Positions 1 through 5,098 of a stretch of 5,268 nt of DNA are shown here, one piece after another. The notes under the pieces were generated by a model, which saw nothing but the letters and a program-made list of their open reading frames with translations, made no database searches and was not told the DNA's origin. The DNA is taken from NCBI GenBank assembly GCA_019236485.1, contig JAFAIY010000453.1, forward strand, positions 1 to 5,268, in the 5' to 3' direction. Source of the stretch: Comamonas sp. (lineage in GTDB: Bacteria; Pseudomonadota; Gammaproteobacteria; Burkholderiales; Burkholderiaceae_C). Positions within the stretch are counted from its first letter, which is position 1. Every line of letters starts with the position of its first letter. The translations under genes and the position numbers were made by a program.

Positions 1-138
1 CCCGGCGTGCCCGAGCAGTTCCACAACATCGGCATCCGCATCGAGGACGATGCCGTGGTGACCGAAACCGGCTGCGAGCTCATCACCCGCGGCGTGCCCG
101 TCAAGGCCGACGAGATCGAAGCGCTGATGCGCGGCTGA
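1..138 (+). CDS. pepP: Xaa-Pro aminopeptidase, C-terminal end (5' truncated by window edge)
   Basis: Only the last 45 codons and the TGA stop are present. The translation runs [17 protein letters not shown], then [11 protein letters not shown], and ends DEIEALMRG. This matches the C-terminal end of the M24B 'pita-bread' metallopeptidase fold. In this family the Glu of the GIRIEDD block (residue 15 of the fragment) is the last ligand of the dinuclear Mn site, equivalent to Glu406 of E. coli PepP. The enzyme is a cytoplasmic exopeptidase that removes an N-terminal residue preceding proline. The VxETGxExLT strand and the terminal EIEALM helix are family hallmarks. The other four metal ligands lie upstream of the window, so integrity of the whole gene cannot be judged. 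The next gene starts 20 bases after the stop on the same strand, so an operon is likely. The family call is firm. A closely related M24 prolidase-type paralogue cannot be strictly excluded. Confidence 0.9.
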   Translation, partial: PGVPEQFHNIGIRIEDDAVVTETGCELITRGVPVKADEIEALMRG

Positions 139-158
139 CCCGCGCGAGACGGCTGGCC

Positions 159-929
159 ATGACCGATTCCCTCCCCAAGGACGCCAAGAGCCCCGCCACG
201 CAGAGCGGGCATCTGGACATCTGGCTCTGGGCCCTGGGTCTGCCGGGCGTGCTGGCGCTGGCCTGGACGGTGCGGCCCGAATGGCTGGGCGCGCTGACCT
301 CCCAGCATTCGATCTTCATGGCGCGCTGGCTGGCGGCGGCCGGTCTGAGCCTGTTGCTGGCGCTCAGCGTCTGGTTGGGCGTGAGGCTGGGCCCCCAGGT
401 AGGCCTGGGCACGCCCCTGGTCAGCATCGTGGTCCAGGGGCGCTCGCCCTGGCGCGGCATACGCTTTCTGAGCCTGCCGGGAATGGCCGGCGGCATCATA
501 GGCGCGGTCTGGCTGGTGACACTGGCCGTGCTCTGGCCCGAGAGCCTGGCCATGGTGGACCCGGTCTACGGCCTGCCGTTGCTGCCCAAGCTGCTGTACG
601 GCGGCCTTACCGAGGAGCTGCTGCTGCGCTACGGCGGCCTGTCGCTGGTGATGTGGCTGCTGTGGCGGCTGTTCGGCGACGGCCAGCGGCGCCCGGGCTG
701 GCTGCTGGGCTGGTGGGCCGTGGTCATCACGGCCCTGCTGGCGGGAGCGGTCCCGGTGTATTTCGCCTGGTCCGTGCTGGCCCATGTCTCGGGTCCGGTA
801 CTGGCGCAGTTGCTGCTGTGCGAAATCGTCTACGGGCTGCTGGCCGGCCTGCTGTTCTGGCGCTACGGCCTGGAGGCCGCGATGCTGGCCCATGTGGTGA
901 CCTATCTGCTCTCCCACGGCCTGGTCTGA
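159..929 (+). CDS. CPBP-family intramembrane glutamic/metallo-protease (Abi/CAAX-like)
   Basis: A 256-residue, very hydrophobic protein with about seven to eight candidate membrane segments (roughly 21-36, 54-75, 108-126, 158-172, 183-205, 207-223, 224-235, 240-255) and a polar N-terminus of about 18 residues. The diagnostic motif 1, EExxxR, is E152-E153-LLL-R157 in the block GGLTEELLLRYGG. A His at 209 (SVLAHV) fits motif 2, and His245 (AMLAHVVTY) fits motif 3, after the usual GLLAGLLFWRYGLEAA linker. The two Glu and two His are the expected catalytic set of this Rce1-like family. Two usual accompanying residues differ: the Phe of FxxxH is Ser205, and the Asn four residues after the last His is Tyr249. 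Family members process prenylated proteins in eukaryotes and are linked to bacteriocin self-immunity in some bacteria; the substrate here is unknown. The ATG lies 20 bases after pepP with only a weak purine-rich ribosome site, and co-transcription with pepP is inferred. Confidence 0.85.
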   Translation: MTDSLPKDAKSPATQSGHLDIWLWALGLPGVLALAWTVRPEWLGALTSQHSIFMARWLAAAGLSLLLALSVWLGVRLGPQVGLGTPLVSIVVQGRSPWRGIRFLSLPGMAGGIIGAVWLVTLAVLWPESLAMVDPVYGLPLLPKLLYGGLTEELLLRYGGLSLVMWLLWRLFGDGQRRPGWLLGWWAVVITALLAGAVPVYFAWSVLAHVSGPVLAQLLLCEIVYGLLAGLLFWRYGLEAAMLAHVVTYLLSHGLV

Positions 930-979
930 GCCCGCTATTTGAACCTGCGGGGTAAAACTGTTTCAACGCCGCTCTTGAT

Positions 980-999
980 GCGCTGCACAACGGCAGCGC
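980..999. repeat. 7-bp perfect inverted repeat in the CPBP-pyk gap
   Basis: GCGCTGC (980-986) and GCAGCGC (993-999) are perfect reverse complements around a 6-base loop, ACAACG. The site is about 50 bases after the CPBP stop. No T-run follows it on either strand, so it is not a standard intrinsic terminator. It could be a weak or Rho-assisted 3' end for the pepP-CPBP transcript. In DNA this GC-rich, a 7-bp palindrome may also be chance. Confidence 0.35.
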
Positions 1000-1215
1000 G
1001 AACAGGCTTAGCCATCCTCTGGGATGCTCTCTGATTGATAGCGTTTTGCGCTGACAAGGCATTGATTGCACACAGAGTTTGCTGTGATCGCTAGAAACGG
1101 CAAGCCGGTGCAGCTACAGTTTTAGGGGGGTGTCGCGGGCGCCTGCCGCGTTGTCGAAGATGCGGTCATGTAACCGCTTCCGTGCCAGAATTGAAACCCG
1201 ATTACATTCCATCGC

Positions 1216-1223
1216 GAGAGAGA
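1216..1223 (+). promoter_or_regulatory. Ribosome binding site deciding the pyk start
   Basis: The purine tract GAGAGAGA ends 6 bases before the ATG at 1230. This is good Shine-Dalgarno placement and supports that ATG over the in-frame ATG at 1182, which would add 16 residues that do not fit the family. Confidence 0.7.
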
Positions 1224-1229
1224 CATTTC

Positions 1230-2666
1230 ATGCAAATCCGTCGTGCTACCAAGATCGTCGCCACACTGGGCCCCGCTTCCAGTGATCCGCAGCTGCTCGA
1301 GCAAATGGTGCGCGAAGGCGTGAACGTCGTGCGCCTGAACTTCAGCCATGGCAAGGCCCAGGACCATATCGACCGCGCCGTCATGGTGCGCGAAGCCGCC
1401 CAGCGCGCGGGCCGCGAGGTCGCCATCATGGCCGACCTGCAGGGTCCCAAGATCCGCGTCGGCAAGTTCGCCGAGGGCAAGGTCTGGCTGGAGCCCGGCA
1501 TGCGCTTTGTGCTCGACGCCTCGCGCACCGAGCCCGGCGACATCCACGGCGTGGGCCTCGATTACAAGGAGCTGCCGCGCGATGTGAAGGCTGGCGATGT
1601 GCTGCTGCTCAACGACGGCCTGATCGTGATGACCGTGGAGGCCGTGCGCGGCGAGGCCGTGCACACCGTGGTCAAGCTCGGCGGCGAACTGTCCAACAAC
1701 AAGGGCATCAACAAGCAGGGCGGCGGCCTGACGGCCCCGGCGCTGACGGCCAAGGACATGGAGGACATCAAGACCGCGATGAGCTTCCAGGCCGACTATG
1801 TGGCCGTGAGCTTTCCCAAGAACGCCACCGACATGGAAATGGCGCGCCAGCTGTGCAATGTGGCCGCGGCCCAGTACGGCCACAAGCCCGGCCTGATCGC
1901 CAAGATCGAGCGTGCCGAAGCGATTCCGCGCCTCGAGGAAATCCTCAAGGTTTCCGACGGCATCATGGTGGCTCGCGGCGACCTGGCCGTGGAAGTCGGC
2001 AATGCCGCCGTGCCCGCGCTGCAGAAGAAGATGATCCGCATGGCGCGCGATATGGACAAGGTGGTCATCACCGCGACCCAGATGATGGAGAGCATGATCA
2101 CCAACCCCGTGCCCACGCGTGCCGAGGTCAGCGACGTGGCCAACGCCGTGCTCGATGGCACCGATGCCGTGATGCTCAGCGCCGAAACCGCGGCCGGCAA
2201 GTACCCGCTGGAGACCGTGCGCGAGATGGCCGCCATCTGCGCGGCCGCCGAGGCCGCCGAAGACCGCGTCAAGGATGCCGACTTCAGCAACAGCCAGTTC
2301 AAGCGCACCGACCAGGCGATTGCGCTGGGCGCGCTGTTCACGGCCCACCATCTGGGCGCCAAGGCCATCGTGGCCATGACGGACAGCGGCTCCACGGCGC
2401 TGTGGATGAGCCGCCACCGCATCCATATCCCCATCTACGCGCTGACGCCGCGTCTGGCCACCCAGCGCCGGATGGCTCTGTACCGCAATGTGCGACCTCT
2501 GCTGATGGACACCAGCGCCGACCGCGACACGGCGCTGGATCAGGCCAAGGGCCATCTGCTGGAGCGCGGCATCGTGCAGTCGGGCGATGTGTATGCGATC
2601 ACCTGCGGCGAACCCATGGGCCAGCCGGGCGGCACCAATATGCTCAAGATCTGCCGGGTGGAATAA
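1230..2666 (+). CDS. pyk: Pyruvate kinase, apparently K+-independent type
   Basis: Complete 478-residue cytoplasmic glycolytic enzyme converting phosphoenolpyruvate and ADP to pyruvate and ATP; E. coli PykF/PykA are about 470-480 aa. The start is set by the ribosome site at 1216-1223 and by the family N-terminus RRATKIVATLGPAS. Visible features in order: R35-L-NFSHG substrate/cation block; ADLQGPKIR (68-76); a B domain at about 77-170; active-site signature LIAKIERAEAI with K225 and E227; ARGDLAVE with metal ligand D251; TATQMMESM with T283; GTDAVMLSAETAAGKYP (310-326); and a C-terminal domain from about 360 with SGSTALWMSR. The positions equivalent to rabbit Thr113, Lys114 and Glu117 are L70, Q71 and K74. 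That combination is characteristic of enzymes not needing K+, because the Lys replaces the cation's charge. The gene is followed by hairpin elements and converges on the PAP2 cluster. No frameshift is seen. Confidence 0.97.
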   Translation: MQIRRATKIVATLGPASSDPQLLEQMVREGVNVVRLNFSHGKAQDHIDRAVMVREAAQRAGREVAIMADLQGPKIRVGKFAEGKVWLEPGMRFVLDASRTEPGDIHGVGLDYKELPRDVKAGDVLLLNDGLIVMTVEAVRGEAVHTVVKLGGELSNNKGINKQGGGLTAPALTAKDMEDIKTAMSFQADYVAVSFPKNATDMEMARQLCNVAAAQYGHKPGLIAKIERAEAIPRLEEILKVSDGIMVARGDLAVEVGNAAVPALQKKMIRMARDMDKVVITATQMMESMITNPVPTRAEVSDVANAVLDGTDAVMLSAETAAGKYPLETVREMAAICAAAEAAEDRVKDADFSNSQFKRTDQAIALGALFTAHHLGAKAIVAMTDSGSTALWMSRHRIHIPIYALTPRLATQRRMALYRNVRPLLMDTSADRDTALDQAKGHLLERGIVQSGDVYAITCGEPMGQPGGTNMLKICRVE

Positions 2667-2671
2667 CCGAG

Positions 2672-2770
2672 CTCACTCCCTGAGCGGCTTTGCCGCTTCC
2701 CCCCCGAGGGGACGGCATCTTTGCTGCGAGGCAGCGGGGCCGCCTAGGCATCTTGCTCGATGCCTCTGAG
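2672..2770. repeat. Multi-hairpin intergenic element (REP-like) after pyk
   Basis: A compact non-coding stretch starting 5 bases after the pyk stop is built of successive small stem-loops. AGCGGC/GCCGCT lie at 2683-2697 with a 3-base loop, and a C-run faces a G-run at about 2702-2711. GCTGC/GCAGC follow at 2723-2735, and AGGCATC/GATGCCT (7 bp) at 2746-2765. The text pattern (CTCCCTGAGCGGCTTTGCCGCTT, a C-run/G-run, a GACGGC box, ending GATGCCTCTGAG) resembles a dispersed intergenic repeat I recall from Comamonadaceae genomes. Only one copy is inside this window, so repetitiveness is a recollection and not seen here. Likely roles are a 3'-end stabiliser or transcription end for pyk. Confidence 0.55.
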
Positions 2771-2786
2771 CTGAAGAATGCCTCAT

Positions 2787-2833
2787 AAAAAACTGCCAGC
2801 GCTTATGGATAAAGCGCTGGCAGCTTTTGTTTT
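2787..2833. terminator. Bidirectional intrinsic terminator between pyk and the PAP2 cluster
   Basis: CTGCCAGCGCTT (2793-2804) and AAGCGCTGGCAG (2812-2823) form a perfect 12-bp stem with a 7-base loop. The stem is preceded by AAAAAA (2787-2792) and followed by CTTTTGTTTT (2824-2833). It therefore carries a U-tract when transcribed from either side, as expected between convergent genes: pyk ends at 2666 on + and the last PAP2 gene ends at 2933 on -. Similar GCCAGCGCTT hairpins followed by TTTTGATAGC are, as I recall, frequent between genes in Comamonadaceae. Confidence 0.8.
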
Positions 2834-2932
2834 GATAGCGCAGGTTTCAGCGGCCGAGCGCGCAGCCGTCTATGCGCGGCTCCGAGGCGCCGTGCAGCAG
2901 GCCGCGCTCACGCATGGTGCGCTGCGTGACGG

Positions 2933-3517
2933 CTATTCGGATGCGTGGGGCGCGACGGACGGCGTTGCGGCGCGCCTGAGGCCATGGCGGCGTCTGGCCC
3001 ACCACAGGCCCGCATGCCAGACGCAGACCGCGCTGGCGCAGCCGACGACGGCGCCGGCCAGGATGTCCGAGGGGAAATGCACGCCCAGCACCACGCGGCT
3101 CAGGGCCACGGCGCAGGCCAGCAGCCAGACCAGGGGCGACAGCCAGGAGCGGTGGCGCGTCACGCCCAGCTGCACGCTCTGCGCCAGCGCAAAGGCGCCG
3201 GCCGCATGCATGCTGGGAAAGCTGGCGCTGGCGCCATGCTGTATCCACTGCAGGCCCATGCCGAGCTGGGCCGGGCGCGGCATGGGAAAGCCCCAGCGTA
3301 TGAGGCGGCAGACCACCCAGGCCAGGGCCATGGACAGCAGGGCCAGTTGCAGGCTGCGGCGCCAGCCCTTGCCCATGGCCAGCAGGCCGGCGGCAATCGG
3401 CAGGGCCGACAGCACCGGCAGCCAGTTGGAGGCAAAGCGCGCCATGGGCACCAGCCATTGCGGGCTGTGGGTGCTGGCGTTCAGAAAGTGGAAGAAGGGG
3501 GGATCAAAGAACAGCAT
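2933..3517 (-). CDS. PAP2-family membrane phosphatase A (BcrC/PgpB-like), paralogue of gene C
   Basis: A 194-residue membrane protein with the complete PAP2 catalytic triad of motifs. Motif 1 is R74-x6-R81-P82 in RLIRWGFPMPRP, with Arg for the usual first Lys. Motif 2 is P101-S-M-H104. Motif 3 is S140-R141-x5-H147-x3-D151 in SRVVLGVHFPSD. In this family the two His and the Asp catalyse phosphoester hydrolysis through a phospho-His intermediate at the outer face of the inner membrane. Hydrophobic segments lie near 32-47, 56-72, 104-118, 126-142 and 152-172. Size and spacing fit undecaprenyl-pyrophosphate or phosphatidylglycerophosphate phosphatases, but the substrate cannot be read from the sequence. 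The start has a good ribosome site (GAGAGAG at 3523-3529, 5-base spacer). The gene is last of three tandem PAP2 genes, 33 bases after gene B, and is followed by a terminator. It aligns without gaps to gene C over about 170 residues, 93 of them identical by hand count. Confidence 0.88.
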   Translation of the reverse strand: MLFFDPPFFHFLNASTHSPQWLVPMARFASNWLPVLSALPIAAGLLAMGKGWRRSLQLALLSMALAWVVCRLIRWGFPMPRPAQLGMGLQWIQHGASASFPSMHAAGAFALAQSVQLGVTRHRSWLSPLVWLLACAVALSRVVLGVHFPSDILAGAVVGCASAVCVWHAGLWWARRRHGLRRAATPSVAPHASE

Positions 3518-3522
3518 GAAAA

Positions 3523-3529
3523 CTCTCTC
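3523..3529 (-). promoter_or_regulatory. Ribosome binding site of PAP2 gene A
   Basis: On the - strand GAGAGAG lies 5 bases upstream of the ATG at 3517, inside the 33-base B-A gap. It fixes the start of gene A and argues that A is translated independently from a shared mRNA with B. Confidence 0.6.
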
Positions 3530-3550
3530 GCTGAAAAGCTGCGGCGCACC

Positions 3551-4288
3551 TCAGTCGGCAGGCCGCAGATTGTCCGGCGCGGCGGGCGGGTGCGCCGGCA
3601 TCTGCCGGGCCAGGTGGCGGGTGATGAGCAGATCGCAGAGCCAGCTGCAGGTCCAGCACAGCCAGGCCGTCCACAGCGTATGGCTCATGAAGTGCGCGCC
3701 GCGCATCTGCTGGGCCAGGCCCAGCGCGAAGCCGGCCAGCAGGGCCGCGGCCAGCCACCAGCGCGCGGCCCTTGGCTGGGTATGGCGCAGCGCGAAATAG
3801 CCGCTGATGAAGGCAAAGCCCGCCGAGGCATGGCCGGCCGGGAAGCAGTGGCCGCCGCCGCCGTCCGCCACGCCCCAGGCCCAGTGCGAGACAAAGTGGC
3901 CGATGCCGCCGAAATCACTGAGATCCCAGGGGCAGCTGGTGATGCTGATGCGCTTCATCGCCGTCATCACGGCCAGGCCCAGCATGGCGACCGCCACCAG
4001 CTGCACGCGCCTGGCATAAGGCAGGCGCCGCAGCAGGCCGATCGGCCACCAGATGCCCAGGCTCAGGCCCAGGACCAGGGCCCAGGCCAGCTTGCGCGCG
4101 CCATCGTGGGCGATACTGACCATGAACCAGTTGTGCTGCAGCGCAAAGCCCTGGTCGCTGCCGAACCAGTGGGCCATGGGCAGGTCCAGCCCGCTCATGT
4201 CCCAGGCCAGCACGCAGCCCAGCGCGACCACGGTCCAGCTCAGCAGCTGCGGCGTGGACTGCAGGGAAGGGCTGACAGGCTTGACCAT
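3551..4288 (-). CDS. PAP2-superfamily membrane phosphatase B, divergent branch
   Basis: A 245-residue polytopic membrane protein (hydrophobic stretches near 14-29, 67-85, 95-111, 152-167, 177-194, 204-221). The PAP2 fold is recognised from three blocks. MKRISITSCPWDL occupies the place of Kx6RP (K112, then C119-P120). CFPAGHASAGF is the PSGH motif (P150-A-G-H153). QQMRGAHFMSHTLW occupies SRx5Hx3D (H199). Relative to the canonical motifs, Arg-Pro is Cys-Pro, the motif 3 Arg position is Gln193, and the Asp position is His203. R196 lies three residues before H199. I recall CPWDL, FPAGHAS and RGAHFxSH occurring together in a recognised PAP2 branch, so the gene is probably functional. Its substrate may be a lipid A, phosphatidylglycerophosphate or undecaprenyl phosphate headgroup, but this is unproven. 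The start could instead be GTG at 4297 (three codons longer); neither has a strong ribosome site. The gene sits between paralogues C and A on the same strand. Confidence 0.82.
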   Translation of the reverse strand: MVKPVSPSLQSTPQLLSWTVVALGCVLAWDMSGLDLPMAHWFGSDQGFALQHNWFMVSIAHDGARKLAWALVLGLSLGIWWPIGLLRRLPYARRVQLVAVAMLGLAVMTAMKRISITSCPWDLSDFGGIGHFVSHWAWGVADGGGGHCFPAGHASAGFAFISGYFALRHTQPRAARWWLAAALLAGFALGLAQQMRGAHFMSHTLWTAWLCWTCSWLCDLLITRHLARQMPAHPPAAPDNLRPAD

Positions 4289-4303
4289 GCCCGCCACGAT
4301 AGA

Positions 4304-4335
4304 AAGCGCTTCTTAACAATGGCTTAAAAGCGCTT
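4304..4335 (-). promoter_or_regulatory. Bulged 12-bp hairpin in the C-B intergenic gap (attenuator or operator candidate)
   Basis: AAGCGCTT at 4304-4311 pairs with AAGCGCTT at 4328-4335. Each copy is self-complementary, so the two are also direct repeats 24 bases apart. Inside them TTAA (4313-4316) pairs with TTAA (4324-4327), with C4312 bulged and a 7-base loop. The structure fills most of the 46 bases between the stop of C and the GTG at 4297. On the - strand only TTTCT follows, a poor U-tract, so this would be a leaky terminator at best. Partial attenuation, an mRNA processing site or a protein-binding palindrome are all possible. Confidence 0.5.
4312..4328 (-). promoter_or_regulatory. PmrA-box-like direct repeat upstream of gene B
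   Basis: Read on the - strand the bases are TTTAAG-CCATT-GTTAAG. The published PmrA (BasR) consensus, as I recall it, is YTTAAK-N5-YTTAAK. The match is 11 of 12 defined positions with exact spacing; only the first base of the second half-site differs. It is oriented toward gene B, and an OmpR-type regulator gene lies at the end of the cluster. Against it, the box is only 23 bases from the ATG, which leaves little room for a promoter driving B, and TTAA pairs also arise from the overlapping hairpin. Confidence 0.3.
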
Positions 4336-4343
4336 CGCTCCGA

Positions 4344-4931
4344 TCAGCCGCGCAGCCGGGCGAAACGCAGCTGCTTGAGGCGCGGCGCCAGGCGCAGATG
4401 CCGCCCGCGGCGCAGCCGCCAGGCGAGGTTCCAGACCAGCAGGGCGCCGGCGCAGCCGACCAGGGCACCGGCCATCACGTCCGAAGGGAAATGCACGCCC
4501 AGATGCACGCGGCTCCAGGCTATGGCCACGGCCGCGGTCCAGGCCAGCAGCACCAGCGGCTTGGAGCGGCGCGTGCAGCCCAGGCTCAGCGACATGGCCA
4601 GCGCAAAAGCGCCGCAGGCATGCAGGCTGGGGAAACTGGCGCGGCCGCCATGCGCAATCCATTGCATGCCCAGGCTCAGCTGGAAGGGGCGCGGTGTGGG
4701 GAAGCCCCAGCGTATCAGGCGTGCGATCAGCCAGGCCGTGGCCATGGACAGCAGCAGAAGCAGCATGCTGCGGCGCAGGGCCGGGGAGCCGCGCAGCAGC
4801 GCCAGCACGACCAGGATGCCACTCAGCTGGGGAAGCCATGCGGACAGCAGGCGCGCGGCCTGGATGCTCAGCCAGGGCGTCTGCGCATCGGCATTGACCA
4901 GCGCGTACAGGAATGGATCAAAGAAGAACAT
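4344..4931 (-). CDS. PAP2-family membrane phosphatase C (BcrC/PgpB-like), first gene of the cluster
   Basis: A 195-residue protein with all PAP2 motifs intact: R74-x6-R81-P82 (RLIRWGFPTPRP), P101-S-L-H104, and S140-R141-x5-H147-x3-D151 (SRVHLGVHFPSD). These are the same residue numbers as in gene A. The C-terminus after about 172 is strongly basic (RLRRGRHLR, RLKQLRFARLR), which fits a cytoplasmic tail. It is predicted to be an inner-membrane lipid-phosphate phosphatase; undecaprenyl pyrophosphate or a phosphatidylglycerophosphate-type lipid is a reasonable guess. I chose the ATG at 4931 because it puts MFFFDPF level with MLFFDPP of gene A and no gap is then needed. In-frame starts at 4964/4967 and 5039 would add 11-12 or 36 residues of non-membrane sequence. 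No clear Shine-Dalgarno precedes 4931. The gene is head of the C-B-A run and divergent from the response regulator. Confidence 0.86.
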   Translation of the reverse strand: MFFFDPFLYALVNADAQTPWLSIQAARLLSAWLPQLSGILVVLALLRGSPALRRSMLLLLLSMATAWLIARLIRWGFPTPRPFQLSLGMQWIAHGGRASFPSLHACGAFALAMSLSLGCTRRSKPLVLLAWTAAVAIAWSRVHLGVHFPSDVMAGALVGCAGALLVWNLAWRLRRGRHLRLAPRLKQLRFARLRG

Positions 4932-5098
4932 CGAACGCGCGCCAGGGGTGATTGAGCTGCGCATCATAGAGGACGGTAGCGGCCGCGAAATTGCAGTTTT
5001 CCCGCCTGTAGCGCGGCCGCAACCGCATGCGGGCCGCACGCCCGGGCGGCAATCGCCTTGCGGCCGGCGGGGCCGGCATTGCCAAGCACAATGCGCTC
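4932..5098. promoter_or_regulatory. Divergent control region between PAP2 gene C and the response regulator
   Basis: This 167-base gap must contain start signals for both divergent genes. On the - strand TATGAT (4968-4963) is a fair -10 box that would give a leader of about 25 bases before the 4931 start. No matching TTGACA is seen 16-18 bases further up. The palindrome GCGGCCGC occurs twice (4979-4986 and 5013-5020), bracketing the least GC-rich part of the gap. No PmrA-box-like repeat was seen here. Confidence 0.4.
5076..5094. repeat. 6-bp inverted repeat just before the response regulator start
   Basis: GCATTG (5076-5081) and CAATGC (5089-5094) are perfect reverse complements separated by 7 bases and end 4 bases before the ATG at 5099. 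They occupy the place where a ribosome site would be, and no AGGAG-like sequence is visible. They could be an autoregulatory operator or a small translational hairpin, or chance. Confidence 0.35.

Larger units (their letters stand above)
930..1229 (+). other. Non-coding gap upstream of pyk, presumed promoter/leader region
   Basis: This 300-base stretch is visibly less GC-rich than the flanking genes and has no convincing reading frame on either strand. It should hold the pyk promoter, because the gene before it is unrelated. I found no clean -35/-10 pair; the best weak candidate is TTGCAC near 1066 followed by GCTAGA about 18 bases on. Visible structures are the 7-bp hairpin at 980-999, a weak 5-bp hairpin at 1013-1026, and a G-run near 1124-1130. 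The 16 codons in frame upstream of the chosen pyk start (1182-1229) do not resemble the family's N-terminus and are treated as leader. Confidence 0.5.

Noticed and set aside
159..929. The CPBP gene as part of a bacteriocin or phage-defence (Abi) cassette
   Set aside because: No bacteriocin precursor, transporter or other defence gene is nearby. The context is housekeeping genes (pepP, pyk), so the old 'Abi' label alone does not justify a defence role.
1134..1154. GC-rich imperfect palindrome CGCGG...CCGCG in the pyk leader as an operator or riboswitch
   Set aside because: The stem is only 5 bp and low in complexity. There is no conserved riboswitch-like core and no second structure that would make a switch.
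1182..1229. A 16-codon N-terminal extension of pyruvate kinase
   Set aside because: The family begins at the RRATKIVATLGPAS block, and a well-placed GAGAGAGA tract precedes the ATG at 1230.
1122..2555. A 477-codon open frame antisense to pyruvate kinase
   Set aside because: It lies opposite an unambiguous pyk gene and its translation is a His/Gly/Ala-rich string with no fold or motif. Long antisense frames are expected opposite highly biased GC-rich codons.
2778..3800. A 340-codon + strand open frame starting in the terminator hairpin
   Set aside because: It begins inside the palindrome, has no ribosome site and its sequence is an Arg/Ala/Ser-rich shadow of gene A. The helical-looking stretch near 2835-2935 is not supported by anything else.
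2945..4327. A 460-codon + strand open frame across PAP2 genes A and B
   Set aside because: The translation is rich in Gly, Gln, Ala and Arg without hydrophobic core or motif, and the opposite strand carries two PAP2 proteins with catalytic motifs in register. It is a shadow.
4344..5039. The longer 231-codon version of PAP2 gene C
   Set aside because: Its extra 36 N-terminal residues are polar and Arg-rich, are not present in paralogue A, and would place the start deep in the divergent control region. The ATG at 4931 aligns exactly with the start of A.
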